From contig JBBCJB010000045.1 in the NCBI GenBank assembly GCA_037190485.1, positions 62,001-126,000 of the forward strand: DNA of 64,000 bases. The letters are read 5' to 3'. Made by a program: the position numbers and the translations under genes. Below are positions 9,327 through 17,212 of the stretch, one piece after another (position 1 is the stretch's first letter; every line of letters begins with the position of its first letter). This DNA comes from Parapedobacter sp037190485. GTDB lineage: Bacteria; Bacteroidota; Bacteroidia; Sphingobacteriales; Sphingobacteriaceae. Under the pieces are notes generated by a model. It ran no database searches, had not been told where the DNA came from, and worked only from the letters and a program-made list of their open reading frames with translations.

Positions 9327-9334
9327 TACCTTTG
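9327..9334 (+). promoter_or_regulatory. rpsA promoter -7 element
   Basis: TACCTTTG is a perfect match to the Bacteroidota -7 consensus. No TTTG is visible at the usual -33 distance. Transcription would start around 9340, right at the base of a small hairpin. Confidence 0.7.
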
Positions 9335-9337
9335 CAG

Positions 9338-9355
9338 TCCCGATAAAAATCGGGA
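9338..9355 (+). promoter_or_regulatory. 5'-terminal hairpin of the rpsA leader
   Basis: TCCCGAT (9338-9344), AAAA loop, ATCGGGA (9349-9355): a perfect 7-bp stem that would form the extreme 5' end of the rpsA mRNA. It could protect the transcript or take part in autoregulation by S1; this is inference. Confidence 0.5.
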
Positions 9356-9367
9356 AAAAGGAGACAA

Positions 9368-9376
9368 ATGATTTAA
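9368..9376 (+). promoter_or_regulatory. Two-codon ORF (Met-Ile-stop) overlapping the rpsA start
   Basis: ATG ATT TAA at 9368-9376 shares its last base with the rpsA ATG at 9376 (TAATG). The AGGAG at 9359-9363 is only four bases from this first ATG and twelve from the rpsA ATG. Ribosomes could load at the mini-ORF and reinitiate at rpsA. Whether the mini-ORF is translated is not known. Confidence 0.4.
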
Positions 9377-11316
9377 TGGCTAAAAAACAAGAAGCAGAAA
9401 AGGAATTAGCAGCGAAAGCGGCTGAACTTCATGACACTGAGGACACCTTGGTGAAAGAAAAAGAGGACATCGAGTCGGAAGCCGATTCGACGTTCATCGA
9501 TGCAATCAAATCAACCACCTGGAGCACCCCCGACGACGACTTCGATTGGGATCGTGACGACAAGGGCTTCGGCAACTACAGCGATGAAGAGCGCGCGAAG
9601 TTGGAAGACCTCTACGCCGGCACCTTCAATTCCATCAACAAAGGCGAAATCGTGCAGGGCTCGGTGGTATCCATCAACAACAAGGATGTCGTGCTCAACA
9701 TCGGCTTCAAGTCTGATGGTTTGGTATCCCTTTCTGAATTCCGTGACACCCCAGACCTGAAAGTGGGCGACACGGTGGACGTGTTCGTCGAATCACAGGA
9801 AGATGCCAACGGCCAGTTGGTGCTTTCCCGCAAGCGCGCAAAAACCCAGAAATCCTGGGAAGAGATCAACGAAGCGCTTGAAAATGACACCATTATCGAT
9901 GGCTTCGTGAAGAGCCGGACCAAAGGTGGACTTATCGTTGACATCAAAGGCGTGGAAGCTTTCCTTCCAGGATCGCAGATCGACATCAAACCCATACGCG
10001 ACTACGACATCTATGTCGGCAAGACGATGGAGTTCAAGGTGGTGAAAATCAACCATGAATTCAAGAACGTGGTCGTATCCCATAAAGTATTGATCGAGGA
10101 CGATCTGGAGAACCAGAAATCCGAAATCGTTTCCAAACTCGAAAAAGGCCAGGTACTCGAAGGAACGGTCAAGAACATCACCGATTTCGGTGTATTCATC
10201 GACCTTGGTGGCGTCGACGGCCTATTGCACATCACCGACATCTCTTGGGGCCGCATCGAGCATCCGCGCGAGGTGTTGCAGCTCGACCAAACGGTCAACG
10301 TGGTGGTACTTGACTTCGACGACGAGAAGAAACGCATCGCCCTTGGCTTGAAACAACTGACCCCCCACCCGTGGGAATCGTTGGACGCCACCCTGGCGGT
10401 TGGATCGAAGGTGAAAGGCAAGATCGTTACCGTGGCCGATTACGGCGCATTCCTGGAAATCACCCCCGGTGTGGAGGGATTGATCCACGTATCCGAAATG
10501 TCTTGGTCGCAGAACCTGCGCAGCCCGCAGGAATTCCTGAAAGTTGGCGACGAGGTGGAAGCCCAAATCCTGACGTTGGATCGCGACGACCGCAAAATGA
10601 GCCTGGGCATCAAGCAATTGACACCAGACCCATGGAAGAACATCGCAGACCGCCATCCGATTGGTTCCAAGCAAAAGGCCGTTGTCAAGAACATGACCAA
10701 TTTCGGCGTGTTCGTGGAGCTGGAAGAAGGTATCGACGGATTGATCCACATTTCGGACCTTTCTTGGTCCAAGAAAATCAATCACCCCAATGAGTTCACC
10801 AAGGTTGGCGAGGCGCTTGAAGTGGTGGTCCTCGAACTCGATGAGGACAACCGCAAACTGAGCCTTGGACACAAACAACTGGAAGAGAATCCATGGGATA
10901 CGTTCGAGACCATTTTCACGTTGGATTCCATCCATCAGGGCACGGTCATCAAAGTGGGTGAAAAGGGCAATATCGTATCGCTCCCCTACGGCGTGGAAGG
11001 CTTCTCCCCTGCCAAGCACAGCATCAAGGAAGACGGCAGCGCACTGAAGCTGGACGAGACCAACGACTTCAAGATCATTGAGTTCAACAAAGAAAACAAA
11101 CGCGTGGTGATCTCGCATTCCCGTATCTGGGAAGACCAGCGGGCCGAAGCACGGATGGAAGACTTCAATAATCGGAAGAAAGAGGCTCGCGCGGCGTCTA
11201 CGGCCGTGAAGAAAGTGAAGGACTCCGTCGAGAAGTCAACGTTGGGCGACTTGGACGTGCTTGCGCAATTGAAAGAGCAGCTCGAAGACCAAGAAAGCGC
11301 CAAGAAGTCGAAATAA
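9376..11316 (+). CDS. rpsA: 30S ribosomal protein S1
   Basis: A 646-residue S1 that binds mRNA on the small ribosomal subunit and helps initiation, which matters in a phylum that makes little use of Shine-Dalgarno pairing. About 85 acidic, low-complexity N-terminal residues precede six S1 OB-fold repeats, at roughly 88-155, 172-240, 260-330, 345-415, 430-500 and 515-585. The central repeats show the canonical pattern (FGVFIDLGGVDGLLHITDIS, FGVFVELEEGIDGLIHISDL). A Lys/Glu-rich tail ends the protein. It has its own promoter, a 5' hairpin, a mini-ORF overlapping the start, and a strong terminator, so it is a monocistronic gene. Confidence 0.96.
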   Translation: MAKKQEAEKELAAKAAELHDTEDTLVKEKEDIESEADSTFIDAIKSTTWSTPDDDFDWDRDDKGFGNYSDEERAKLEDLYAGTFNSINKGEIVQGSVVSINNKDVVLNIGFKSDGLVSLSEFRDTPDLKVGDTVDVFVESQEDANGQLVLSRKRAKTQKSWEEINEALENDTIIDGFVKSRTKGGLIVDIKGVEAFLPGSQIDIKPIRDYDIYVGKTMEFKVVKINHEFKNVVVSHKVLIEDDLENQKSEIVSKLEKGQVLEGTVKNITDFGVFIDLGGVDGLLHITDISWGRIEHPREVLQLDQTVNVVVLDFDDEKKRIALGLKQLTPHPWESLDATLAVGSKVKGKIVTVADYGAFLEITPGVEGLIHVSEMSWSQNLRSPQEFLKVGDEVEAQILTLDRDDRKMSLGIKQLTPDPWKNIADRHPIGSKQKAVVKNMTNFGVFVELEEGIDGLIHISDLSWSKKINHPNEFTKVGEALEVVVLELDEDNRKLSLGHKQLEENPWDTFETIFTLDSIHQGTVIKVGEKGNIVSLPYGVEGFSPAKHSIKEDGSALKLDETNDFKIIEFNKENKRVVISHSRIWEDQRAEARMEDFNNRKKEARAASTAVKKVKDSVEKSTLGDLDVLAQLKEQLEDQESAKKSK

Positions 11317-11347
11317 AGAACCGGTACCGCGTACCGACGACGCATCC

Positions 11348-11381
11348 ACTCCCACTACGCAGCGTAGTGGGAGTTTTTTTT
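11348..11381 (+). terminator. Rho-independent terminator of rpsA
   Basis: ACTCCCACTAC (11348-11358) and GTAGTGGGAGT (11364-11374) form a perfect 11-bp stem with a five-base loop, and a run of eight Ts follows (11374-11381). This is a textbook intrinsic terminator. Confidence 0.9.
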
Positions 11382-11460
11382 CGCCCGAACCCCGCCATTG
11401 AGCTTGCTTTTAACGAATTCTTTATCGAAGTTTGTTCTGAAATTAGAAAAGACCAACGTG

Positions 11461-11985
11461 ATGAAGACCTTAAAGAAAATCCTATTGGTGCTGGCAATCC
11501 TCATTGCCATCCCGCTCATCGCCGCGCTGTTCGTGAAACGGGAATTCTCGAGCGAACGCCAGATCACCATCGATAAGCCGCAGCAGGAGGTATTTGCGTA
11601 CGTCAAGCAGCTGGAAAACCAAAAGAACTACGACACCTGGCACCGCATGGACACGACCGTCAAAAGCACGACATCGGGCACTGACGGCACCGTCGGGTTC
11701 ATCTATGCCTGGGATGGCGAGAAAATAGGCAAAGGCGAGCAGGAAATCACGGGCTTGGAGGAAGGGAAGCGGGTGGACACCAAACTGCGGTTCAAGGCGC
11801 CCATTGAATCGGAGGCGTCGTGTTACCTGCTTACCGAAGCGACCGGAACGGACCAAACACGCGTCACGTGGGGGATCTCGGGCGAATCGCCCTATCCATT
11901 CAACCTCATGTCGCTTTTCTTCGATATGGGCGACGATTTCGACCAGGGCCTGCAGAACCTTAAAACCATCCTGGAGGCCCAATGA
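11461..11985 (+). CDS. SRPBCC (START-like) superfamily protein with N-terminal membrane anchor
   Basis: A 174-residue protein. A hydrophobic N-terminal helix (about 5-24, ILLVLAILIAIPLIAALFV) is followed by an SRPBCC/polyketide-cyclase-type domain: the opening SSERQITIDKPQQEVFAYV and the later FKAPIESEASCYL and ISGESPYPFNLMSLF are characteristic of this helix-grip fold. It probably binds a hydrophobic ligand at the membrane; the ligand is unknown. The ATG at 11461 is chosen since it begins the membrane helix; an earlier in-frame start would add a non-matching stretch. It converges on the icd gene and has no operon partner. Confidence 0.78.
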   Translation: MKTLKKILLVLAILIAIPLIAALFVKREFSSERQITIDKPQQEVFAYVKQLENQKNYDTWHRMDTTVKSTTSGTDGTVGFIYAWDGEKIGKGEQEITGLEEGKRVDTKLRFKAPIESEASCYLLTEATGTDQTRVTWGISGESPYPFNLMSLFFDMGDDFDQGLQNLKTILEAQ

Positions 11986-12087
11986 GGCCCAAGGGACGTG
12001 CATATGGTAAAAACAAAGCCCTAACGCGGGCTACGCGCCAGGGCCGCCGGTAGTGCGTTAGCGATCTCCGATTGGGAAACCGGCCGG

Positions 12088-14310
12088 CTATCGGCCGAAT
12101 TCGACGATGAAATTCAACGTCTTGCTCGGGCGCATGGCCTTCGCCGCCAAGGCATCGTCAGGGAAATAGTAGCCACCGATATCCTGCGGATGCCCCTGGG
12201 CACCGATCAATTCGCTATTGATCTGTTCCTCATTGGCTTTCAATTGCTCGGCTATCGGCGCGAAATGGTCGCTCAGCGCTTCGTCCTTACCCTGCGATGC
12301 CAACGCCTCGGCCCAATACAACGTCAAGTAGAAATGCGATCCGCGGTTGTCGATCTGGCCTACCCTGCGGGCAGGCGACTTGTCGTTTTCCAGGAATTTC
12401 TCCGTGGCGGCATCCAAGGCCTCGGCCAACACCAGCGCTTTGGCGTTGCCCTGCGTCTGCCCTACGTGCTCCAACGAAACCGCCAGTGCGAGGAATTCGC
12501 CGAGCGAATCCCAACGCAGGTAACCCTCCTGCACGAATTGCTCCACGTGCTTGGGCGCCGAACCGCCGGCCCCGGTTTCGAACAGTCCTCCTCCGTTCAT
12601 CAACGGCACGATGGACAGCATCTTCGCCGAAGTGCCCAACTCCAGGATGGGGAACAGGTCGGTCAGGTAATCGCGCAACACGTTGCCGGTCACCGAGATG
12701 GTATCTTCGCCCCGGCGGATACGTGCCAACGAAAACTTGGTCGCCGCCACCGGATCGAGGATCCGGATGTCCAGCCCCGTTAGGTCATGCTCCTTGAGAT
12801 AGGCATTTACCTTTTCGATGAGCTGCCGATCATGCGCGCGGTTTCCATCCAACCAGAACACGGCCGGTGTGTTGGACAGCCGGGCGCGGTTCACGGCCAG
12901 TTTCACCCAATCCCGTATCGGGGCGTCCTTGGTCTGGCACATCCGGAAGATATCACCCGGTTGCACGTCGTGTGCGAGCAAGACGTTGCCCTCGCCATCC
13001 ACCACCTGGATGGTCCCCTTGGCCGTGGCCTGGAACGTCTTGTCGTGCGACCCGTACTCTTCGGCCTTTTGGGCCATCAGGCCCACATTGGGTACCGACC
13101 CGATCGTCGCGGGATCGAGCGCACCATGTTCCTTGCAATCCGCGATCGTCGCGGCGTATACCCCCGAATAGCTGCGATCGGGGATCAAGGCCACCGTATC
13201 CTGCAGTTGGCCGTCTTTGTCCCACATCTTGCCTGAGCTCCGGATCATCGCCGGCATGGAGGCGTCCACGATCACGTCCGACGGGACATGCAGGTTGGTG
13301 ATGCCCTTGTCCGAATTGACCATCGCCAGGTCCGGCCCATTGGCCATGGCGACTTCCAGGGCCCGCTTGACTTCGGCTTCCTGGGCATGCCCGGCAATCT
13401 TCGCGTAGACATCGCCCAATCCGTTGCGTGTATCCACACCCAGTTGATTGAACAGCCCGGCATATTTTTCGAACACCTCGGCAAAATAGACTTCCACGAT
13501 CGCCCCGAAGATGATCGGATCGGAAACCTTCATCATCGTTGCCTTCAAATGCACCGACAACAATACGCCAGCCTCCTTGGCGGCGTTGATCCCTTCGGCC
13601 ACGAACGACTTCAGTGCCGCCATGCGCAGTCGCGAGGCGTCGATCACTTCCCCGGCGGTCAACTTAGCCGGTGCCTTCAATTGCGCCTTGGTGCCATCTT
13701 CAGCCACGAATTCGATCGAAAACGTGTTGTCGCCCGGTATGGTCGTCGATTTTTCACTTCCATAGAAATCACCGTCCTGCATGGAGGCCACGCGCGTCTG
13801 CGAGCCGGCCGCCCACGCCCCCATGGCATGCGGGTGTTGCTTGGCATAGTTCTTCACGGCCCGCGGCGCACGGCGATCGGAATTCCCTTCGCGCAACACG
13901 GGGTTGACGGCCGAGCCCAGTACCTTGGCGTACCTTGCCTTCGTGGCCTTCTCTTCGTCGGTCTTCGCATCCTCCGGATAATCCGGTACCGCGTATCCCT
14001 TGGCCTGCAGTTCGGCGATCGCCGCTTTCAACTGCGGCACCGACGCCGAGATATTGGGCAATTTGATGATGTTGGCCTCCGGCGTGGTGGCCAGTTCGCC
14101 GAGTTCGCCAAGGGCATCGGCGGTCTGTTGGTCGTCGCTCAGGTAGGCCGGGAAATTGGCCAGTATACGGCCAACCAATGAGATATCTTTTTCCACGACC
14201 GCGATGCCGGCCTGGGCGGTGAAGGCTTTGACAATGGGGAGGAATGAGTACGTGGCCAGCAACGGGGCCTCGTCTGTCTTGGTGTAAAAAATCTTGGTGC
14301 TCTCAGACAT
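12088..14310 (-). CDS. icd: NADP-dependent isocitrate dehydrogenase, monomeric type
   Basis: A 740-residue protein, the usual length of the monomeric isocitrate dehydrogenase family, unrelated in length to the dimeric ~420-residue enzyme. It oxidises isocitrate to 2-oxoglutarate with NADP in the TCA cycle. Recognisable segments are the N-terminus STKIFYTKTDEAPLLATYSF, the central NSDKGITNLHVPSDVIVDAS and DRSYSGVYAATIADCKEHGA, and the C-terminal DIGGYYFPDDALAAKAMRPS. The start at 14310 is the first Met of the family N-terminus; upstream in-frame codons run into the promoter and 5' hairpin. It is transcribed divergently from the YgiB/YgiC-like operon across a region with paired palindromic sites, so common regulation is likely. 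Confidence 0.95.
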   Translation of the reverse strand: MSESTKIFYTKTDEAPLLATYSFLPIVKAFTAQAGIAVVEKDISLVGRILANFPAYLSDDQQTADALGELGELATTPEANIIKLPNISASVPQLKAAIAELQAKGYAVPDYPEDAKTDEEKATKARYAKVLGSAVNPVLREGNSDRRAPRAVKNYAKQHPHAMGAWAAGSQTRVASMQDGDFYGSEKSTTIPGDNTFSIEFVAEDGTKAQLKAPAKLTAGEVIDASRLRMAALKSFVAEGINAAKEAGVLLSVHLKATMMKVSDPIIFGAIVEVYFAEVFEKYAGLFNQLGVDTRNGLGDVYAKIAGHAQEAEVKRALEVAMANGPDLAMVNSDKGITNLHVPSDVIVDASMPAMIRSSGKMWDKDGQLQDTVALIPDRSYSGVYAATIADCKEHGALDPATIGSVPNVGLMAQKAEEYGSHDKTFQATAKGTIQVVDGEGNVLLAHDVQPGDIFRMCQTKDAPIRDWVKLAVNRARLSNTPAVFWLDGNRAHDRQLIEKVNAYLKEHDLTGLDIRILDPVAATKFSLARIRRGEDTISVTGNVLRDYLTDLFPILELGTSAKMLSIVPLMNGGGLFETGAGGSAPKHVEQFVQEGYLRWDSLGEFLALAVSLEHVGQTQGNAKALVLAEALDAATEKFLENDKSPARRVGQIDNRGSHFYLTLYWAEALASQGKDEALSDHFAPIAEQLKANEEQINSELIGAQGHPQDIGGYYFPDDALAAKAMRPSKTLNFIVEFGR

Positions 14311-14342
14311 GGTTGTGTATTTCGATATTAAATGGATTCGAT

Positions 14343-14366
14343 GGCCGCACTGGCCACCATGCGGCC
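14343..14366 (-). promoter_or_regulatory. 5'-terminal hairpin of the icd leader
   Basis: GGCCGCA (14343-14349) and TGCGGCC (14360-14366) form a perfect 7-bp stem with a ten-base loop. It sits immediately downstream of the icd -7 box, so it would cap the 5' end of the mRNA, as the rpsA hairpin does. Confidence 0.45.
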
Positions 14367-14367
14367 A

Positions 14368-14375
14368 CAAACTTA
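14368..14375 (-). promoter_or_regulatory. icd promoter -7 element
   Basis: On the minus strand this reads TAAGTTTG, a perfect TAnnTTTG. One copy of the AATGC-N3-GCATT palindrome begins five bases upstream, in the promoter spacer. Confidence 0.65.
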
Positions 14376-14380
14376 CTCAA

Positions 14381-14393
14381 AATGCTTTGCATT
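14381..14393. promoter_or_regulatory. Palindromic operator candidate, icd side
   Basis: AATGCTTTGCATT, a perfect 5-bp dyad with a 3-base centre. It is separated by exactly five bases from the icd -7 box. A second site with the same arms lies 41 bp away, centre to centre, on the side of the divergent operon. Confidence 0.6.
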
Positions 14394-14421
14394 CGGGAAC
14401 ACCGATTCAAAAAACAAGCGC

Positions 14422-14434
14422 AATGCAACGCATT
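14422..14434. promoter_or_regulatory. Palindromic operator candidate, lipoprotein-operon side
   Basis: AATGCAACGCATT has the same 5-bp arms as the site at 14381-14393, and is again exactly five bases from the -7 box it serves (14440). Including the flanks, the two sites form a 16-bp inverted repeat with one mismatch (14378-14393 and 14422-14437). Confidence 0.6.
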
Positions 14435-14439
14435 TTGCT

Positions 14440-14447
14440 TAGCTTTG
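14440..14447 (+). promoter_or_regulatory. -7 element of the lipoprotein / YgiB-like / YgiC-like operon
   Basis: TAGCTTTG, a perfect TAnnTTTG, 16 bases before the ATG at 14464. No clear TTTG lies at -33; the AATGC palindrome occupies the spacer. Confidence 0.65.
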
Positions 14448-14463
14448 CATACTGAATCAGCAT

Positions 14464-14757
14464 ATGAAATATTCACTGGCGATCCTCTGCTCCATCGGTT
14501 TCGTCGCTTGCCAGGATAGGCAACGCGAGCAGGCCTTGGAGCAACTGGATAAGAAATCGGCCCGGGAAGTGACGTTGAAGACCGTGACCGAAGGCGACTC
14601 CGTACTGCACATCACCACGCAGCATATTTGGTACCATGGTGAGCAGATCGCGTCAAAGCACGATACCATCGTGACTGCCGTAGCGCCCAACACCTGGGAC
14701 AGCGCGGATCCATCGGCCACCTTGAGCAACGTGCCCATTTACGTAACCGTACAATAA
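14464..14757 (+). CDS. Small lipoprotein of unknown function
   Basis: A 97-residue protein with a lipoprotein signal peptide (lipobox FVAC, Cys16) and a short soluble part: a charged helix at about 18-36, then beta-rich sequence ending PIYVTVQ. I do not recognise the family. It is the first gene of a tightly packed three-gene operon; its stop overlaps the next ATG (TAATG). Its company suggests an envelope role connected with the YgiB-like and YgiC-like products. Confidence 0.72.
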   Translation: MKYSLAILCSIGFVACQDRQREQALEQLDKKSAREVTLKTVTEGDSVLHITTQHIWYHGEQIASKHDTIVTAVAPNTWDSADPSATLSNVPIYVTVQ

Positions 14758-15131
14758 TGAGAAAGGCAGCAGCAAAAAGCATTCAATTGGTATTGATCAG
14801 TTCGGTGTTGGCATCCTGTGCGCAACAGCCCGACGGACAGCGAAGCGCCGAAGGCAAACAACGCGTATTCATGCGCGCGGATTCCACGGCGGCCTATACC
14901 GAAGTGACGGACAACTACGCACAGGGACATTCCGGGGGTGGCATGGGCACTTCCCTGCTCTGGTTCATGGCGTTCAGGCACTTGGCAGGCGGCTTCGGCT
15001 ACGCAAACAACAGTTTGCATCCGCAATCGGTGGCCGGCACCAATACGGCCAAGGCGGCGGCTTACCAGGCGCAGCGTGGCGGCTTCGGCCGCAGCGCGGC
15101 TTCCGCCCCGCGGTCGTCTTACGGTTCCTGA
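14757..15131 (+). CDS. YgiB/DUF1190-like lipoprotein
   Basis: A 124-residue protein with a lipobox (VLASC, Cys21). The soluble part is Gly/Ala/Ser-rich and ends with QRGGFGRSAASAPRSSYG, which resembles the C-terminus of the E. coli YgiB/DUF1190 family. That resemblance, together with the position immediately before a YgiC-like gene as in the E. coli ygiBC pair, supports the call. The function is not known. The start overlaps the preceding stop and its own stop overlaps the next start (TGATG), so the three proteins are probably made in a fixed ratio. Confidence 0.65.
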   Translation: MRKAAAKSIQLVLISSVLASCAQQPDGQRSAEGKQRVFMRADSTAAYTEVTDNYAQGHSGGGMGTSLLWFMAFRHLAGGFGYANNSLHPQSVAGTNTAKAAAYQAQRGGFGRSAASAPRSSYGS

Positions 15132-16273
15132 TGCAAATCAAGAAATTGCGCATAGACCCCCAATGGCAATCCCGCCTGGAGGCCATCGGCTATGGCTACC
15201 ATACGCTCGACGGCATCCCCTATTGGATCGACGATCATTACTACGAGATCCGCAGTCGGGATGCCGACCTGATCTACAAGGCCACCAATGAGCTGTGGCA
15301 GCGTTGCCTGGATGCGGTGGAATACATCATCAAGCATAGGCGATACCAGCATTTCGGCATACCGCCTTTCATGATCCCGCACGTCGAGCGCACGTGGGAA
15401 CAGGACGAGCCGGCCATCTACGGGCGCTTCGATTTCGCGTACGACACGACCCGCGGCGAGTTGAAGATGCTGGAATTCAATGCCGATACGCCGACCTCGC
15501 TCTTTGAAACCGGCATAGTCCAGTGGTATTGGAAAAACCATTATTTCCCCGAGCTTACGGAGCAATTCAACAGTATCCACGAGCAGTTGATCCGGAGCTG
15601 GACGGAATTGAAGCCCTACCTGAAGGGGAACGTCCTGCATTTTTCCTGTGCCAAGGAAACATTGGAGGACCTGACGAATGTCGAATACCTCAGGGACACC
15701 GCGGTACAGGCAGGCATCCAGACCAAGCTCGTCTACATCGATGATATCGGCTGGACGGGACATGGGTTCGTCGATCTTGAAGGCGTTCCCATCCGATCCA
15801 TCTTCAAGCTATACCCCTGGGAGTGGATGGTGCGCGAGGAGTTTGCCACGCATATCGTAAGCGACCCCAACCGGGCGCAATGGATCGAACCCTCGTGGAA
15901 GATGCTGCTGTCAAACAAGGCGATACTTCCGATACTCTGGGAATTGTTCCCAAATCACCCGCATTTGCTGGCAGCCTATTTCGAGGAACCCGCCCACCTG
16001 AAACATTTCGTCAAAAAGCCCATCCTATCGCGCGAAGGCGCGAATATTGCGATGTATTACGACAAGCAGCTGATTTACCACACCGAAGGCGAATATGGCG
16101 AAGAGGGCCATGTTTACCAAGCGCTGGCCAACCTGCATCGCGAAGAGACCGGCTTTTCGGTGATCGGCAGCTGGATCATCGGCCAGGAATCCTGTGGCAT
16201 ATCCTTCCGCGAGTCGGATATGCCGATCACCACCGACAAGAGCCGTTTCATACCGCATATCATCCGGCACTGA
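15131..16273 (+). CDS. Glutathionylspermidine synthase family protein (YgiC-like ATP-grasp)
   Basis: A 380-residue protein of the glutathionylspermidine synthase pre-ATP-grasp/ATP-grasp family, similar in length to E. coli YgiC and YjfC, which lack the amidase half of Gss. Diagnostic segments are LEAIGYGYHTLDGIPYWIDD at the N-terminus, MLEFNADTPTSLFE, IKLYPWEW-like FKLYPWEWMVREEF, and KKPILSREGANI near 295, which fits the ATP-grasp core. It is probably an ATP-dependent amide ligase acting on a peptide or polyamine, but neither substrate has been shown for this subfamily. It is the third gene of the operon. Confidence 0.88.
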   Translation: MQIKKLRIDPQWQSRLEAIGYGYHTLDGIPYWIDDHYYEIRSRDADLIYKATNELWQRCLDAVEYIIKHRRYQHFGIPPFMIPHVERTWEQDEPAIYGRFDFAYDTTRGELKMLEFNADTPTSLFETGIVQWYWKNHYFPELTEQFNSIHEQLIRSWTELKPYLKGNVLHFSCAKETLEDLTNVEYLRDTAVQAGIQTKLVYIDDIGWTGHGFVDLEGVPIRSIFKLYPWEWMVREEFATHIVSDPNRAQWIEPSWKMLLSNKAILPILWELFPNHPHLLAAYFEEPAHLKHFVKKPILSREGANIAMYYDKQLIYHTEGEYGEEGHVYQALANLHREETGFSVIGSWIIGQESCGISFRESDMPITTDKSRFIPHIIRH

Positions 16274-16284
16274 CATTCCTTGAA

Positions 16285-17208
16285 ATGGAAGATCGGACAC
16301 CAATGGAACACGTCGCACCAGCACATATCCACTACACGACATACGAGCCGGAAGGAACGCCGACCAAGGCCGCCATCCTCCTGTTGCATGGCATGCAGGA
16401 GCACAGCGGGAGATACGAACGCTTTGCGAATCAGCTGAAAACACAGGGGTATGCCGTACTCAGCTACGACCACATCGGACATGGGCGCACGGCCAGGACA
16501 AAAGACCAATTGGGGTTCTTCCACAAAAGCCAACCGAACGAGACGTTGGTCAACGATGCTGAACAAATGGCTGCGTTCGCGGCGGCGCGCTTCGCCGACG
16601 TACCGCTGGTCTTGATGGGACATTCCATGGGATCGTTCGTGGCCCGCGTGCTATTGAACAACGCCCCGCACCGATTTGCGGGCGCCATCTTCGTGGGAAC
16701 CGGAGGTCCGAACCCCATGGCCGCCCTGTTCCGCCCCGTACTGTGGATGGCCAACCGTGTTGCCCCTGAAAAACGAAGCCGTTGGCTCAATGGGCTATTC
16801 TCGAGGATCAACAACCGAAGATTCAGGCATGAAAAACCCAACGACGGCACGAATTGGTTGAGCGCGGGGCTGGCGAACCGAAAAGCGTTCCTCGCAGATG
16901 GGCTATGCGGCGTGGATTTCAGCAACAACGCGTTCTATGGGCTCATCGCCGTCAACGTCGAGGCCACCCGAGCCAACTGGGCGGCGAACATCCCCCGAAG
17001 GATGCCCTTGCTGTTTGTCTGCGGGGCAGCAGACCCCATCGGCGATTTCGGGAAGGGGGTGGAACGGACCGTCAGGCGATTGCGGCAACGCGGGTTTGAA
17101 CGGGTCGACCTGAAGTGCTACGCCGGCATGCGACATGAGGTGCTCCATGAAGATGACAGCCAGCTGGTTTTCGACGACCTGTGCGAATGGCTGGACAGAA
17201 CGACATAA
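16285..17208 (+). CDS. Alpha/beta hydrolase, monoacylglycerol lipase / lysophospholipase-like
   Basis: A 307-residue serine hydrolase of the Hydrolase_4 (serine aminopeptidase S33) group. The oxyanion region is LLLHGMQEHSGRYERFA, the nucleophile elbow GHSMGS, the acid Asp in CGAADPIGD, and the His in GMRHEVLHE. This layout is typical of monoacylglycerol lipases and lysophospholipases. The ATG at 16285 is used; the ATG at 16303 is an equally possible start. It begins 11 bases after the YgiC-like gene and probably continues that operon. Confidence 0.85.
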   Translation: MEDRTPMEHVAPAHIHYTTYEPEGTPTKAAILLLHGMQEHSGRYERFANQLKTQGYAVLSYDHIGHGRTARTKDQLGFFHKSQPNETLVNDAEQMAAFAAARFADVPLVLMGHSMGSFVARVLLNNAPHRFAGAIFVGTGGPNPMAALFRPVLWMANRVAPEKRSRWLNGLFSRINNRRFRHEKPNDGTNWLSAGLANRKAFLADGLCGVDFSNNAFYGLIAVNVEATRANWAANIPRRMPLLFVCGAADPIGDFGKGVERTVRRLRQRGFERVDLKCYAGMRHEVLHEDDSQLVFDDLCEWLDRTT

Positions 17209-17212
17209 AGCC

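Noticed and set aside
9116..9367. An upstream in-frame extension of the OmpA-type gene to 9367
   Set aside because: It crosses the rpsA promoter region, and the lipoprotein signal peptide with a ribosome site begins at 9115.
12190..14181. Several plus-strand frames opposite icd
   Set aside because: The icd frame is full length with strong family matches; the opposite frames are compositional shadows.
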